DNA of 64,000 nt, taken from NCBI RefSeq assembly GCF_000147335.1, contig NC_014501.1, positions 4,480,001-4,544,000 of the forward strand, in the 5' to 3' direction. This document shows, piece by piece, positions 45,905 through 53,570 of this stretch. The notes beneath the pieces were generated by a model. That model did not search any database, was not told the origin of the DNA, and saw only the letters and a program-made list of their open reading frames with translations. The position numbers and the translations under genes were made by a program. This stretch comes from Gloeothece verrucosa PCC 7822. Its GTDB lineage: Bacteria > Cyanobacteriota > Cyanobacteriia > Cyanobacteriales > Microcystaceae. Every line of letters starts with the position of its first letter. The stretch's first letter is position 1.

Positions 45905-46477
45905 TTAATTTTGATGGGCTAGTAATAAATTTTCAACAAGGGAGGATGTGACACTTTTAAAGTATTCACTTCCTCCTTTTATTCTGGCTACAGTAACAAT
46001 TCCTTCAAAGGAACCTATTATCATAGCTGCCTCATCATTTGACAGGGTAATTTCTGGTGATACATTTTGGGAAATTTTAAGAACCCAGTTTACTTGTAAA
46101 TCAAAGAAGTTCCTTAGCTCCTGTTGTATTGATTCAGACAAGTTGTTAAATTCTGGAAGCAAACAAATACACAAACAGATTTTACGGTTGTCGGGTTCTA
46201 ATACCTTGGCATAGGTATCAATTAGGCTTTGTAAACTCTCTCTTAGGGAGAGGTTCTGCGCTTCTATTTCATCAAGGATGTCAGAAAAATCGTTTTTGTA
46301 CTTGATTACTGTTTCCTTAACTAAATCCTCCTTGCTTTGAAAGTGATGATATACATTAGTTCGACTGGTTTCGGCTAATTCGGCCACTTGCTCTAACGAG
46401 AATGAACTATACCCCTTAGATTGCAGTAGGCCTTTACAAATCGAGAGAATTTTTTCTCTGGTTGAGTTTTCTGACAT
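45905..46477 (-). CDS. TetR-family regulator
   Basis: 190 residues. Typical N-terminal DNA-binding part: TREKILSICKGLLQSKGYSS, then FSLEQVAELAETSRTNVYHH and FQSKEDLVKE. The ligand domain includes PDNRKICLCICLLPEF. A 22-bp perfect palindrome stands 32 bases before its start and is very likely its own operator. It may govern the haem-oxygenase-like gene. Confidence 0.9.
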   Translation of the reverse strand: MSENSTREKILSICKGLLQSKGYSSFSLEQVAELAETSRTNVYHHFQSKEDLVKETVIKYKNDFSDILDEIEAQNLSLRESLQSLIDTYAKVLEPDNRKICLCICLLPEFNNLSESIQQELRNFFDLQVNWVLKISQNVSPEITLSNDEAAMIIGSFEGIVTVARIKGGSEYFKSVTSSLVENLLLAHQN

Positions 46478-46508
46478 TGTCTTGTTACTGGTTTATTGAA
46501 TTTGCGCG

Positions 46509-46530
46509 ACTGACAGGCCGGCCTGTCAGT
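46509..46530. promoter_or_regulatory. TetR operator, 22-bp perfect palindrome
   Basis: ACTGACAGGCCGGCCTGTCAG plus T: a perfect inverted repeat directly upstream of the TetR gene, in the form usual for two TetR dimers or one long site. Confidence 0.85.
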
Positions 46531-47103
46531 TTTAGTGACCCTATTTAACTTCACCAACAAAACCTATTGAAAAACCTATGAAATTTGATTTTCTCTATTT
46601 TTTTTATTGGTTGATATTAAATTGGGTGCTTTTGATAGATAGTATCTAAGAATTCTCTAATTTTTGCAAGTTCCTCCAGAATGTCCAGTTAAATCGCTAA
46701 TAACAACTATAGATAATAGTCAATATATATTATGATATATATTGCTATATAACGGGTTTTATCTAAACTATGAATAATCTTTGCGGCTAACAGGTTGTAG
46801 CAAAGCCTTGAAAGCACTATAATTGGTTTAACGCTTCATACCACGTACCAATGCAACAAGTGCAAACATAACGCGCTTCGTTATAGGTAAAGGCGTTAGA
46901 TTATTCATTCGTTTTACAAGAAGGTTGGGGTCGTCTCCCGGCCTTCTTGTTTTGGGTGGGTACAGCCGCACATCCATCCAAAACGGCCATCTCAACAGTT
47001 TTAGTTTGCCCTCTGAATACCTCCTGTTGTTGTTGTTGAATAGAAGATAGCAAGACGATGTGTTTACAAGCGCCTTCGCCTTGCTACTTCTAAATCGATT
47101 GAC
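46531..47103. other. Gap with terminator hairpin; possible small RNA
   Basis: 573 bases without a gene. ACAAGAAGG (46916-46924) pairs with CCTTCTTGT (46942-46950), followed by TTTG. The stretch before it (about 46780-46915) is less AT-rich than its surroundings and could be a short RNA. The word GTTAGATTATTCAT (near 46894) also occurs near 44835 behind the third iteron copy. Confidence 0.4.
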
Positions 47104-47119
47104 GTAGGCAATTGCCTAC
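47104..47119. promoter_or_regulatory. 16-bp palindrome before the HTH genes
   Basis: GTAGGCAATTGCCTAC, a perfect palindrome ending 9 bases before the ATG of the first HTH paralogue. It covers the place of the ribosome binding site. A likely autoregulatory operator. Confidence 0.7.
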
Positions 47120-47128
47120 ATTACAATT

Positions 47129-47461
47129 ATGAATAACAAAACTAAGAATTTGTCAAGGGGTAACAAAGAAAAATCAATGCTTGACCAATTGCTCCAAAAG
47201 TTGGAATTGAGCTATAACGATTTTGCTGCTTATTTAGGGATTCATAGGACTCACCTATGGCAATACCGCAAAGGCAAAAGAGAGTTTCGCTTAAATTGGG
47301 AGCAAGTCTTGAAATTGGACAAGCTTTTAGAAAAAGTTGAAATGAAAATTTCTGACTTACCCCCTGACTGGTACTTAGACCCAAACCAGAGAGAACATGA
47401 CGAAAACACTACTGACTATACAAACGCTTCTTACTCGGGGCAAGCCCGCTCAAAAAGGTAA
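47129..47461 (+). CDS. HTH protein, first of three tandem paralogues
   Basis: 110 residues. HTH at about 20-70: SMLDQLLQKLELSYNDFAAY, then LGIHRTHLWQYRKGKREFRL, closing with the family tail DLPPDWYLDPNQREH. It reads like a small Cro/CI-type protein. The third paralogue shares both this tail and the DENTTDxTN end. Its end overlaps the second paralogue by 65 bases. Confidence 0.7.
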   Translation: MNNKTKNLSRGNKEKSMLDQLLQKLELSYNDFAAYLGIHRTHLWQYRKGKREFRLNWEQVLKLDKLLEKVEMKISDLPPDWYLDPNQREHDENTTDYTNASYSGQARSKR

Positions 47462-47705
47462 CAAAGAAAAATCAATGCTTGACGAGTTGTTGGAAAAATG
47501 GGGCTTTGAGACTTATAACGATTTTGCTGACTTTTTAGGAGTCCATAGACAAACCTTTTGGCGATATCGCGTAGGAGAAAGAGAATTCCGCCTAAATTGG
47601 CAGCAAGTCTTGAAATTAAACAAACTCCTTAAGCAAATTGGCAAAGATATTGAAGACCTACCCCTTGACTGGTACTTAGACCCAAACCAGAGAGAACATC
47701 TATGA
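47397..47705 (+). CDS. HTH protein, second tandem paralogue
   Basis: 102 residues from ATG 47397, overlapping the first gene; an in-frame ATG at 47475 is an alternative that would begin inside the conserved part. The core is NDFADFLGVHRQTFWRYRVG, then EREFRLNWQQVLKLNKLLKQ and DLPLDWYLDPNQREH. Same family as its neighbours. Confidence 0.65.
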   Translation: MTKTLLTIQTLLTRGKPAQKGNKEKSMLDELLEKWGFETYNDFADFLGVHRQTFWRYRVGEREFRLNWQQVLKLNKLLKQIGKDIEDLPLDWYLDPNQREHL

Positions 47706-47709
47706 ACAT

Positions 47710-48033
47710 ATGACAGATGACAACAAAGTTTTGTCAAGGGGACAAAAACAAAAATCTATGCTTGACCAACTCCTAATTCTTTGGGAGCTTGATTATAAAG
47801 GCTTCTGTGAAATCCTTAAGATTGATTACAAAAACTTATGGCGTTATCGCCAGGGGCTGAGAGAGTTCAGGTTAAATATGGAACAGATTGCGGAGTTGGA
47901 CAAGCTTTTAAAAAAGGTTGATAAACGATATTCTGACCTACCCCTTGACTGGTACTTAGATCCGAATCAGAAGGAACAACACGATGAAAATACTACCGAC
48001 CAGACAAATTCTTACTCAGATCAAGCTCGTTAA
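47710..48033 (+). CDS. HTH protein, third tandem paralogue
   Basis: 107 residues, 4 bases after the second paralogue. KGFCEILKIDYKNLWRYRQG, then REFRLNMEQIAELDKLLKK and DLPLDWYLDPNQKEQ. The most diverged recognition helix of the three, so it probably reads another site. Its stop is directly followed by the left arm of the large inverted repeat. Confidence 0.7.
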   Translation: MTDDNKVLSRGQKQKSMLDQLLILWELDYKGFCEILKIDYKNLWRYRQGLREFRLNMEQIAELDKLLKKVDKRYSDLPLDWYLDPNQKEQHDENTTDQTNSYSDQAR

Positions 48034-48243
48034 GTGCGATCGCTACCCCGTTGGGAAAAATAAAAAAAGTTTTTTGGCGTTTTTTCGAAAAAGGTTGATC
48101 CGCTACTCCCGAAGCCCTTACACAGAGGGCAATTCCAGGCGGATCAACCTCTGGAGGTTCGGTTGATCCAGGTTGATCCAGGTTGATCCGCTAAAATCTT
48201 AAGGAAAATTTCCTAGGTTTCCTATAATTGTTGTTCTGTAAGG
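48034..48243 (+). repeat. Left arm of 0.2 kb inverted repeat with iterons
   Basis: Begins GTGCGATCGC. Carries GGTTGATCC at 48093, 48161, 48171 and 48181 (the last three in tandem at 10-base steps) and its complement at 48141. The right arm 48748-48945 is its reverse complement with few differences. Iteron clusters of this kind serve as replication origins or partition sites. Confidence 0.9.
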
Positions 48244-48274
48244 GTTACAGAACAAAATAGACAACGATTTAAAG

Positions 48275-48348
48275 TAGGTAAACCTATAGGTTATACTAAA
48301 GGTAAAATAGGTAAATTTGTAGGTTATATTAAAGGTAAAATAGGTAAA
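48275..48348 (+). repeat. 33-bp direct repeats before the RHH gene
   Basis: TAGGTAAA starts units at 48275, 48308 and 48341 with the repeated words TATAGGTTATAC or TGTAGGTTATAT and AAAGGTAAAA. After the gene (48665-48702) the shorter TAGGTAAAAA is repeated again. Probable binding sites of the RHH protein encoded between. Confidence 0.75.
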
Positions 48349-48366
48349 CTTATCGAGTTATTACCT

Positions 48367-48666
48367 ATGCCGAAGCATAAAAACGTTGTACAGTTTTCGC
48401 TTAACGAAGAGCAACTATCAATACTAGCAAACCTGGCTAATCCAAACGAATCAATCGGACTTTGTGCTAAACGATTGTTATTAAAGGTTATTGAGCAATC
48501 AAAGCCGATAGATACTGTTCAATCAGAAATGCTAGAAAAACGCTTAGAGTCCTTGCGAGAAGAGTTACAAACTTACATAGATCAAAAATTGGAAAGACTT
48601 GATCAACTAGAAGTTTCGGTAAACGAGCTTCACGGCTACATAGACTCTTGTGAATTACCTATGTAA
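48367..48666 (+). CDS. RHH-type protein with coiled-coil tail
   Basis: 99 residues. KNVVQFSLNEEQLSILANLA and ESIGLCAKRLLLKVIEQ form a ribbon-helix-helix pattern; then a coiled coil (LEKRLESLREELQTYIDQKL). It lies alone in the centre of the 0.9 kb inverted repeat structure and is flanked on both sides by TAGGTAAA repeats. This layout (small RHH protein plus repeated sites) is that of plasmid copy-control or partition proteins such as CopG or ParR; no ParM or ParA is adjacent. Confidence 0.65.
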   Translation: MPKHKNVVQFSLNEEQLSILANLANPNESIGLCAKRLLLKVIEQSKPIDTVQSEMLEKRLESLREELQTYIDQKLERLDQLEVSVNELHGYIDSCELPM

Positions 48667-48747
48667 TGTAGGTAAAAATAGGTAAAAATAGGTAAATTAG
48701 ATATGGAATTACCTGTAGATAACGTTCTGGTTCATATCCTCTTAAAT

Positions 48748-48945
48748 CCTTACAGAGCAAGAATTATGGGAAACCTAGAAAAATTTCCTTAAGATTTAGC
48801 GGATCAACCTGGATCAACCGAACCTCCAGAGGTTGATCCGCCTGGAATCGCTCACTGTATAAAGGCTTCGGGAGTAGCGGATCAACCTTTTTCGAAAAAT
48901 CACTAAAAAACTTTTTTTATTTTTCCAAACGGCGTGCGATCGCAA
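48748..48945 (-). repeat. Right arm of the inverted repeat
   Basis: Reverse complement of 48034-48243 with scattered differences and one iteron fewer. GGATCAACC at 48801, 48811 and 48879, GGTTGATCC at 48831; the arm ends with TGCGATCGCA. Spacer between arms about 500 bases. Confidence 0.9.
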
Positions 48946-48964
48946 ATCAACAACAGGAGTAAGC

Positions 48965-49306
48965 ATGGTAGTAGTCAAAAAGAAAGCTGATATAGAACGT
49001 ATGGCCTTTATCCTCGATCAAATATTAGGCGGCTTAAAAGGCAGTCCTTTCTCCTGGGGGCAGGGGCAGCAGTGGGCATGGGTTCCCGTAGCCCGTGAGT
49101 TAGGGCTTGACCTATTAACCATCAATCAAATTTCAAAGAGGGGTTATAGGCTCAAGCGTGGTGTTCAGCCAGTGGGAAAAATTTACCTTGGCTCACCTAT
49201 TGGCTTATGGTGCAACGTTTATTTATTACAAATTCAATGCGTCAAGCTTGAGGACAACAAGCAACTAAGCCTGAACTTAACTACACAAGAATCAACAGGA
49301 GAATAG
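48965..49306 (+). CDS. Hypothetical protein
   Basis: 113 residues with CAGGAG 4 bases before ATG 48965. Tryptophan- and glycine-rich middle (SPFSWGQGQQWAWVPVAREL), then ISKRGYRLKRGVQPVGKIYL. No family recognised. Co-transcribed with the 755-residue gene 4 bases on. Confidence 0.55.
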   Translation: MVVVKKKADIERMAFILDQILGGLKGSPFSWGQGQQWAWVPVARELGLDLLTINQISKRGYRLKRGVQPVGKIYLGSPIGLWCNVYLLQIQCVKLEDNKQLSLNLTTQESTGE

Positions 49307-49310
49307 AGTT

Positions 49311-51578
49311 ATGGCACGACCTAAAGGTAAAAAACTGGCAACCTTTGAACTAGATGAAACTATATGGGAAACCTTTAAAGAAAAATGTACAGACCAGGGG
49401 CTTACCGCCTCGTCTGTCCTGGTGAATTTTGTTCGACAATACTTAGTGTCGGTCACAGCCCCAGAACCACCAATAGCCCCAGAGTTACCGACGACGCAAG
49501 CTAAACTTACTGACCCTGAAGAATTTAACGAGCTAATCCAAAAAGCTGTAGATGAGCGATTACAAAAGGAGGTGCGGCTAGGCTTGAGACAATATTTAGA
49601 TGCTCAATACATCAACGGAGGGTTAGATCAGCATCTTTTACAGAGGGTAGATTTTCATCTAGAGAAGGCTCTAGGGAAAAATCTAAAGTACATACAGCAA
49701 ATGATTAAGGAAGCTGTGAGAACTGCCCCTCTTGGTAGTGGTGGCCGACAAAAGACGCTTTTGGGTAGAATCAGCAACTACAAAAAGCAACTTGAGACGG
49801 CCACTAAAAAGAAAACAAGAGAAAAGCTCAACAATCTTATAACTATTGCCCAGAGAGAATTACAGGCATTAGAAACACATCTAGATGAGTCTCTAGATAA
49901 GCCGCTAGATGAGTCTCTAGATAAGCCGCTAGATGATTCTCTAGATGAGTCTCTAGATGAGTCTCTAGATGATTCTCTAGATGATTCTCTAGATGATTCT
50001 CTAGATGAGTCTCTAGATGATTCTCTAGATGATTCTCTAGATGATTCTCTAGATGATTCTCTAGATGATTCTCTAGATAGTTCTCTAGATAAGCCGCTAG
50101 ATGAGTCTCTAGAGCCAATTGCTGAAACTACACAGAATTCTGTAGGGCAACAAGAAGCTGACGAGCCTTCCCCTACGGTCATAGAAAATGACTGGCTCAA
50201 GCTCATCGAAGAAGGTGACCGCGTCGCGTATAAAGGTCAAGAGGCAACTGTTTTTAGGGTTTTAAGAAATTCGCTGAAGCTGTTGTCATTAACTGAGGCA
50301 AAAACGATCACCGCTCCCATTGGAGAGGTTGAACTTATCCAAAAAAACTTTGTAGGGAATCAAAGCGCGGCTGACCGATTCCCTACACAAAATCCTGTAG
50401 GGAACGAGCAACCGGCTGATTCATTCCCTACAGAAAACGATGAGCATGGCTTAACCCTAAAGATTGGGCACAAATACTATCTCAAGACCGATGGACGCGA
50501 GATATTTATTGTTAAAGTCTGGAAAAAACGCGCTCGGGTCTCTACACGAGATTTTGAGGAATTTAATGTCGATTTAGACGATATAACAGACAAAAGCATT
50601 CAGCTTGAATTGTCGCTTGTTAAAGAGGAAGCTGTCCCCGATGGCCACCTGCCTAATGGATGGACAATCAGCGAGAGGGAGTCCCCCAACAGCGCACCGG
50701 ACGAGATCAAACGACAAAGACTCCAGGGGGAAAAACAAACCCTAGAGAAAAGAATCCTCAACTACAACCAGCAAATCAAAGGCAAGCTGCCCCCCTACCC
50801 CTCGGCAGCTACTAAGAAAAAAATTAATGCCAATATCAAGCAATGTCGAGACAAGATAAAGGAAATTGACCAAAAACTAGCCCTAGCCGTCTGCATCGAG
50901 GTAGCTGTAGAGAATCAAGACGCGGCTGATCATACTCATGTGGCTTTATGGGAAAAAGAATCTCTAGAAACCACTCTAGATGGTTCTCTAGAAACCACTC
51001 TAGATGGTTCTCTAGAAACCACTCTAGATGGCTCTCTAGCGGCAGATACTTTTTATTTGATTAATTATCAAAAAGACGGTAAGACTTTTGGCTGGTGGGC
51101 TGGTGGCGATTGGACAGATCAAAAAGAATATGCGTTGCATTACTCCGAAGCGGAAGCCGAACGCTTGATGAGGGGATTAACAGAAGCAAATCCTGAGTTT
51201 GATTTTTCTCTGGAACCTGTGCCAACATCAGAACCTTTACCGACTGCTCAAGATGGCTCTCTAGAAATCACTCTAGATGGCTCTCTAGAAACCACTCTAG
51301 ATGGTTCTCTAGATACCACTCTAGATGGTTCTCTAGATACCACTCTAGATGGCTCTCTAGCAGCAGGAGCATTGGACAAGCCATTAACCTTTGAAGACAC
51401 CTTATATCAATTAGGTGAAATATCCCTTTCTAAAAAGAATTCCAACTCAAAACGTGACCCTTACTATTCAAAGAAATCAATTATAACTAGGATGTCTAGA
51501 TATCCTTTACCCGACGGAATGAAGTGGGACTTAAGGACTCTAAACAAAATTATCAAAGAACATCACATTGCCCTTTGA
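49311..51578 (+). CDS. Long RHH-headed protein with SLDD and SLETTLDG repeats
   Basis: 755 residues; GGAG before the ATG. Residues 1-50 look like an RHH or similar DNA-binding head (TFELDETIWETFKEKCTDQG, then LTASSVLVNFVRQYL). About 190-268 is made of four-residue units SLDD/SLDE/SLDK. About 550-577 and 647-684 are eight-residue units SLETTLDG. Between are two predicted small domains (about 300-450) and a basic coiled part (IKRQRLQGEKQTLEKRI). The C-terminus is basic (KSIITRMSRYPLPDGMKW). Possibly a partition, plasmid-maintenance or nucleoid-binding protein. The repeat DNA always contains CTCTAGA. Confidence 0.65.
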   Translation: MARPKGKKLATFELDETIWETFKEKCTDQGLTASSVLVNFVRQYLVSVTAPEPPIAPELPTTQAKLTDPEEFNELIQKAVDERLQKEVRLGLRQYLDAQYINGGLDQHLLQRVDFHLEKALGKNLKYIQQMIKEAVRTAPLGSGGRQKTLLGRISNYKKQLETATKKKTREKLNNLITIAQRELQALETHLDESLDKPLDESLDKPLDDSLDESLDESLDDSLDDSLDDSLDESLDDSLDDSLDDSLDDSLDDSLDSSLDKPLDESLEPIAETTQNSVGQQEADEPSPTVIENDWLKLIEEGDRVAYKGQEATVFRVLRNSLKLLSLTEAKTITAPIGEVELIQKNFVGNQSAADRFPTQNPVGNEQPADSFPTENDEHGLTLKIGHKYYLKTDGREIFIVKVWKKRARVSTRDFEEFNVDLDDITDKSIQLELSLVKEEAVPDGHLPNGWTISERESPNSAPDEIKRQRLQGEKQTLEKRILNYNQQIKGKLPPYPSAATKKKINANIKQCRDKIKEIDQKLALAVCIEVAVENQDAADHTHVALWEKESLETTLDGSLETTLDGSLETTLDGSLAADTFYLINYQKDGKTFGWWAGGDWTDQKEYALHYSEAEAERLMRGLTEANPEFDFSLEPVPTSEPLPTAQDGSLEITLDGSLETTLDGSLDTTLDGSLDTTLDGSLAAGALDKPLTFEDTLYQLGEISLSKKNSNSKRDPYYSKKSIITRMSRYPLPDGMKWDLRTLNKIIKEHHIAL
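49881..50112 (+). repeat. 12-bp CTCTAGATGA-type tandem repeats
   Basis: About 19 units of 12 bases, each with the word CTCTAGATGA or CTCTAGATAA, giving SLDD, SLDE or SLDK in the coding frame. The opposite strand is open in two frames because of the repeat. Confidence 0.9.
50961..51361 (+). repeat. 24-bp CTCTAGAAACCACTCTAGATGG repeats, two blocks
   Basis: Blocks at 50961-51040 and 51251-51361 are built from 24-base units giving SLETTLDG or SLDTTLDG. Each unit holds two CTCTAGA words 12 bases apart, so the spacing matches the first repeat block. Confidence 0.88.
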
Positions 51579-51651
51579 ATAAATAACCTTCAACCAGTGA
51601 GTTGTAAATCAAAAAATACTTTTAGTGTTCAGTATTAATTAGGAGATAATC

Positions 51652-51870
51652 ATGAACAGGACAGAGCATTTAAATTGGGCTAAAGAGAGAGCTTTAGAAT
51701 ATCTAGAACTCAATCAGCTAGAAAACGCATGGTTAAGCTTTTATAGTGATTTAAATAAGCACGAGGAGCTTAGAAAACATAACGGCTTACAATTGGGGCG
51801 GCAGTTAAAGTATGCTGGGTTTTTAAATTGTGTGGAGGAAATGAAAGATTTTATTAAAGGTTTTAACTAA
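51652..51870 (+). CDS. 72-residue protein, copy B
   Basis: Near-identical to the protein at 39566-39784 (NRTEHLNWAKERALEYLELN, then LKYAGFLNCVEEMKDFIKG). AGGAGATAATC precedes the ATG. Shared downstream DNA (AAAGGTTTTAACTAA) shows that the duplication includes flanking bases. The two copies are in opposite orientation about 12 kb apart. Confidence 0.7.
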   Translation: MNRTEHLNWAKERALEYLELNQLENAWLSFYSDLNKHEELRKHNGLQLGRQLKYAGFLNCVEEMKDFIKGFN

Positions 51871-51893
51871 GGTTTACAGGGAGGTTTGAAATT

Positions 51894-52145
51894 ATGACTG
51901 ATAAAAAACTAGAGGATACTCTCGCTAAAATTTATACTTTAGATCCTGTTGACGGATTTAAGGTTGGTGATTTGGTCTATTGGGGTAGGCGAATCGGTAA
52001 AGTTTTGAAGGTCGGCACGAAAAAAATACGAATCGAATTTAATACAGACCTTCGAAGGGAATGGGTGCCTATCGACGACACCCTTAAACTCGTTGATATC
52101 TCACCTAGGTTTTTTGGGATGAACAACCTCCCAGACTCAGACTAA
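51894..52145 (+). CDS. Small protein with KOW/SH3-like barrel
   Basis: 83 residues; GGGAGG before the ATG. FKVGDLVYWGRRIGKVLKVG, then KKIRIEFNTDLRREWVPIDD is the strand pattern of a small SH3-like barrel of the KOW or Tudor kind. Follows copy B by 23 bases. It could bind nucleic acid or the wall. Unknown role. Confidence 0.55.
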   Translation: MTDKKLEDTLAKIYTLDPVDGFKVGDLVYWGRRIGKVLKVGTKKIRIEFNTDLRREWVPIDDTLKLVDISPRFFGMNNLPDSD

Positions 52146-52162
52146 AAAAATCTACAGAGAAA

Positions 52163-52186
52163 CCCCTTCTAACACTGGAGGGGTAG
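52163..52186. terminator. Terminator hairpin
   Basis: CCCCT (52163-52167) and AGGGG (52179-52183) between the convergent copy-B operon and the integrase. Preceded by ACAGAGAAA, the same flank as at the terminator 39530-39551. Confidence 0.55.
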
Positions 52187-52197
52187 TAATTAAATAT

Positions 52198-53475
52198 TTA
52201 AATATTAGATAAACAAGCATCTTTATTTACTCCCAAGTAGTGGTTATAAATTACGTCCACGCTATTTCCACAACTATCAGCAAGTAATTTTAAATCTACT
52301 CCCGACTGAGCTTGTAAGGTAATAAATGTATGTCTAGTGGCTGAGGGTTTCAAGTATTGTGATATTTTCTTTTCTCTAACTAATCGATTAACAACACCTA
52401 AATATTTTTCCGCTTTTTGATTATCTTCTTTTATACGTTCTTTGTTTTTCCCGTTCCATAACTCATTTAATATTAACCTATTATAATTTTTTCCTTTTTG
52501 AGTTACAAAAACATAGCCTTCGGGAGTAGTTTTTCTCTCAAGCCTTACTCTTTTAATTAAATCAAGAAGCTTATCATACCCTTTAATTTTAAAAATCCGT
52601 ACAGTATCGGTCTTAGTTGTTTTAGTGATTTTCGTCTCTGTACTAAAACTCTCATCAAAAATAATCCAATCTTTTTTAATGTCGTTCCATTTCAAGGCGA
52701 AAACCTCACCTAGTCTGCATCCTGTCAAAAATAAAAACTCCACTAAGTCAGCTATATCTCTTTCTCTTGCTTTTTGGGAATGTCTAAAGGCATTAATGAT
52801 AATATCCCTCTCTTCCTTAGTGTATGATCTGTAATCTTCAGTATCAATTAATTGGAGTGATTTTTTTGGCGGCTTAACGATAACTTCCTTAGTTTCGTTG
52901 AAATAATTCTTATCTAGCTTTCCAAGTCTAACAGCCCTATCCCCCATTTTCACCAAAGCATTAAAAAGCTTTTTTAGATTGGGCTTATAATTGTCGGCTG
53001 CCATTAAATCAGCAATCAAATTATTAACCATATCCAAGCTGACTTTAACTTCTAGCCAAGGTGACAGCCAGTGTAAATAAGTTCGTCGATAGCAGGTCTT
53101 ATAGGTCGTTTCGCAAATCTGCTTAGTAGCAACCCTCCACTGACAAAACTCATCCCACAATTCCCCTAAAGTCGGATTTGTGATCGCGGTAGTCGCTACA
53201 GCAAATTCATGATTAACCTTCAGCCCCAAATACTTCTCTAGGGAGGGGTCAAATAATTTTTGTGCCTCTGGGTGGTCTAAATCGGCTTGAATACGTTGAC
53301 AGACACCAAGGAGCCATTGCCTGTTTTCTGGGGAGTCGGATCGCCCAACGGACTTGTAGAATTGCCGCTTCCCATAAAACTGCTTACTAAGACGAGAGGA
53401 AAACTGAAGACGCAAACTACCCTTATCTTTCTGAATACGGATGTCTTGGGCTTTTCGTTCATTTTTGCGAGGCAT
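52198..53475 (-). CDS. Tyrosine recombinase (integrase)
   Basis: 425 residues from ATG 53475. An N-terminal basic arm (KNERKAQDIRIQKD), a SAM-like core-binding part (about 100-200) and the catalytic domain: LTGCRLGEVFALKWNDI (first Arg), PSATRHTFITLQ (Arg-His), and VDVIYNHYLG (Tyr, box II end). All catalytic residues appear present except that the H of HxxR seems replaced (PSATRH). It lies 96 bases from attR and reads toward the element. This is the enzyme expected to join attP with the tRNA-Arg site. Confidence 0.92.
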   Translation of the reverse strand: MPRKNERKAQDIRIQKDKGSLRLQFSSRLSKQFYGKRQFYKSVGRSDSPENRQWLLGVCQRIQADLDHPEAQKLFDPSLEKYLGLKVNHEFAVATTAITNPTLGELWDEFCQWRVATKQICETTYKTCYRRTYLHWLSPWLEVKVSLDMVNNLIADLMAADNYKPNLKKLFNALVKMGDRAVRLGKLDKNYFNETKEVIVKPPKKSLQLIDTEDYRSYTKEERDIIINAFRHSQKARERDIADLVEFLFLTGCRLGEVFALKWNDIKKDWIIFDESFSTETKITKTTKTDTVRIFKIKGYDKLLDLIKRVRLERKTTPEGYVFVTQKGKNYNRLILNELWNGKNKERIKEDNQKAEKYLGVVNRLVREKKISQYLKPSATRHTFITLQAQSGVDLKLLADSCGNSVDVIYNHYLGVNKDACLSNI

Positions 53476-53480
53476 ATCTT

Positions 53481-53508
53481 CTAGTAATAGCTAGTAATTT
53501 TCTAGTAT
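53481..53508 (+). repeat. CTAGTA repeats, probable integrase arm sites (right)
   Basis: CTAGTAA at 53481 and 53491 and CTAGTAT at 53502, direct copies at steps of 10-11 bases (one helical turn), just before the integrase start and 63 bases from attR. The spacing supports protein binding. They match the left-end words at 31085, 31096 and 31162. Confidence 0.65.
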
Positions 53509-53570
53509 TTTAGTCATTACATAGCTTGAAAGTATTGCCTTAAAAGCTTTTGAGTTCATCACCCACGAAC

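Noticed and set aside
49778..50206. 142- and 91-residue frames opposite the SLDD repeats
   Set aside because: They exist only because the 12-bp repeat has no stop in any frame; products are simple repeats.
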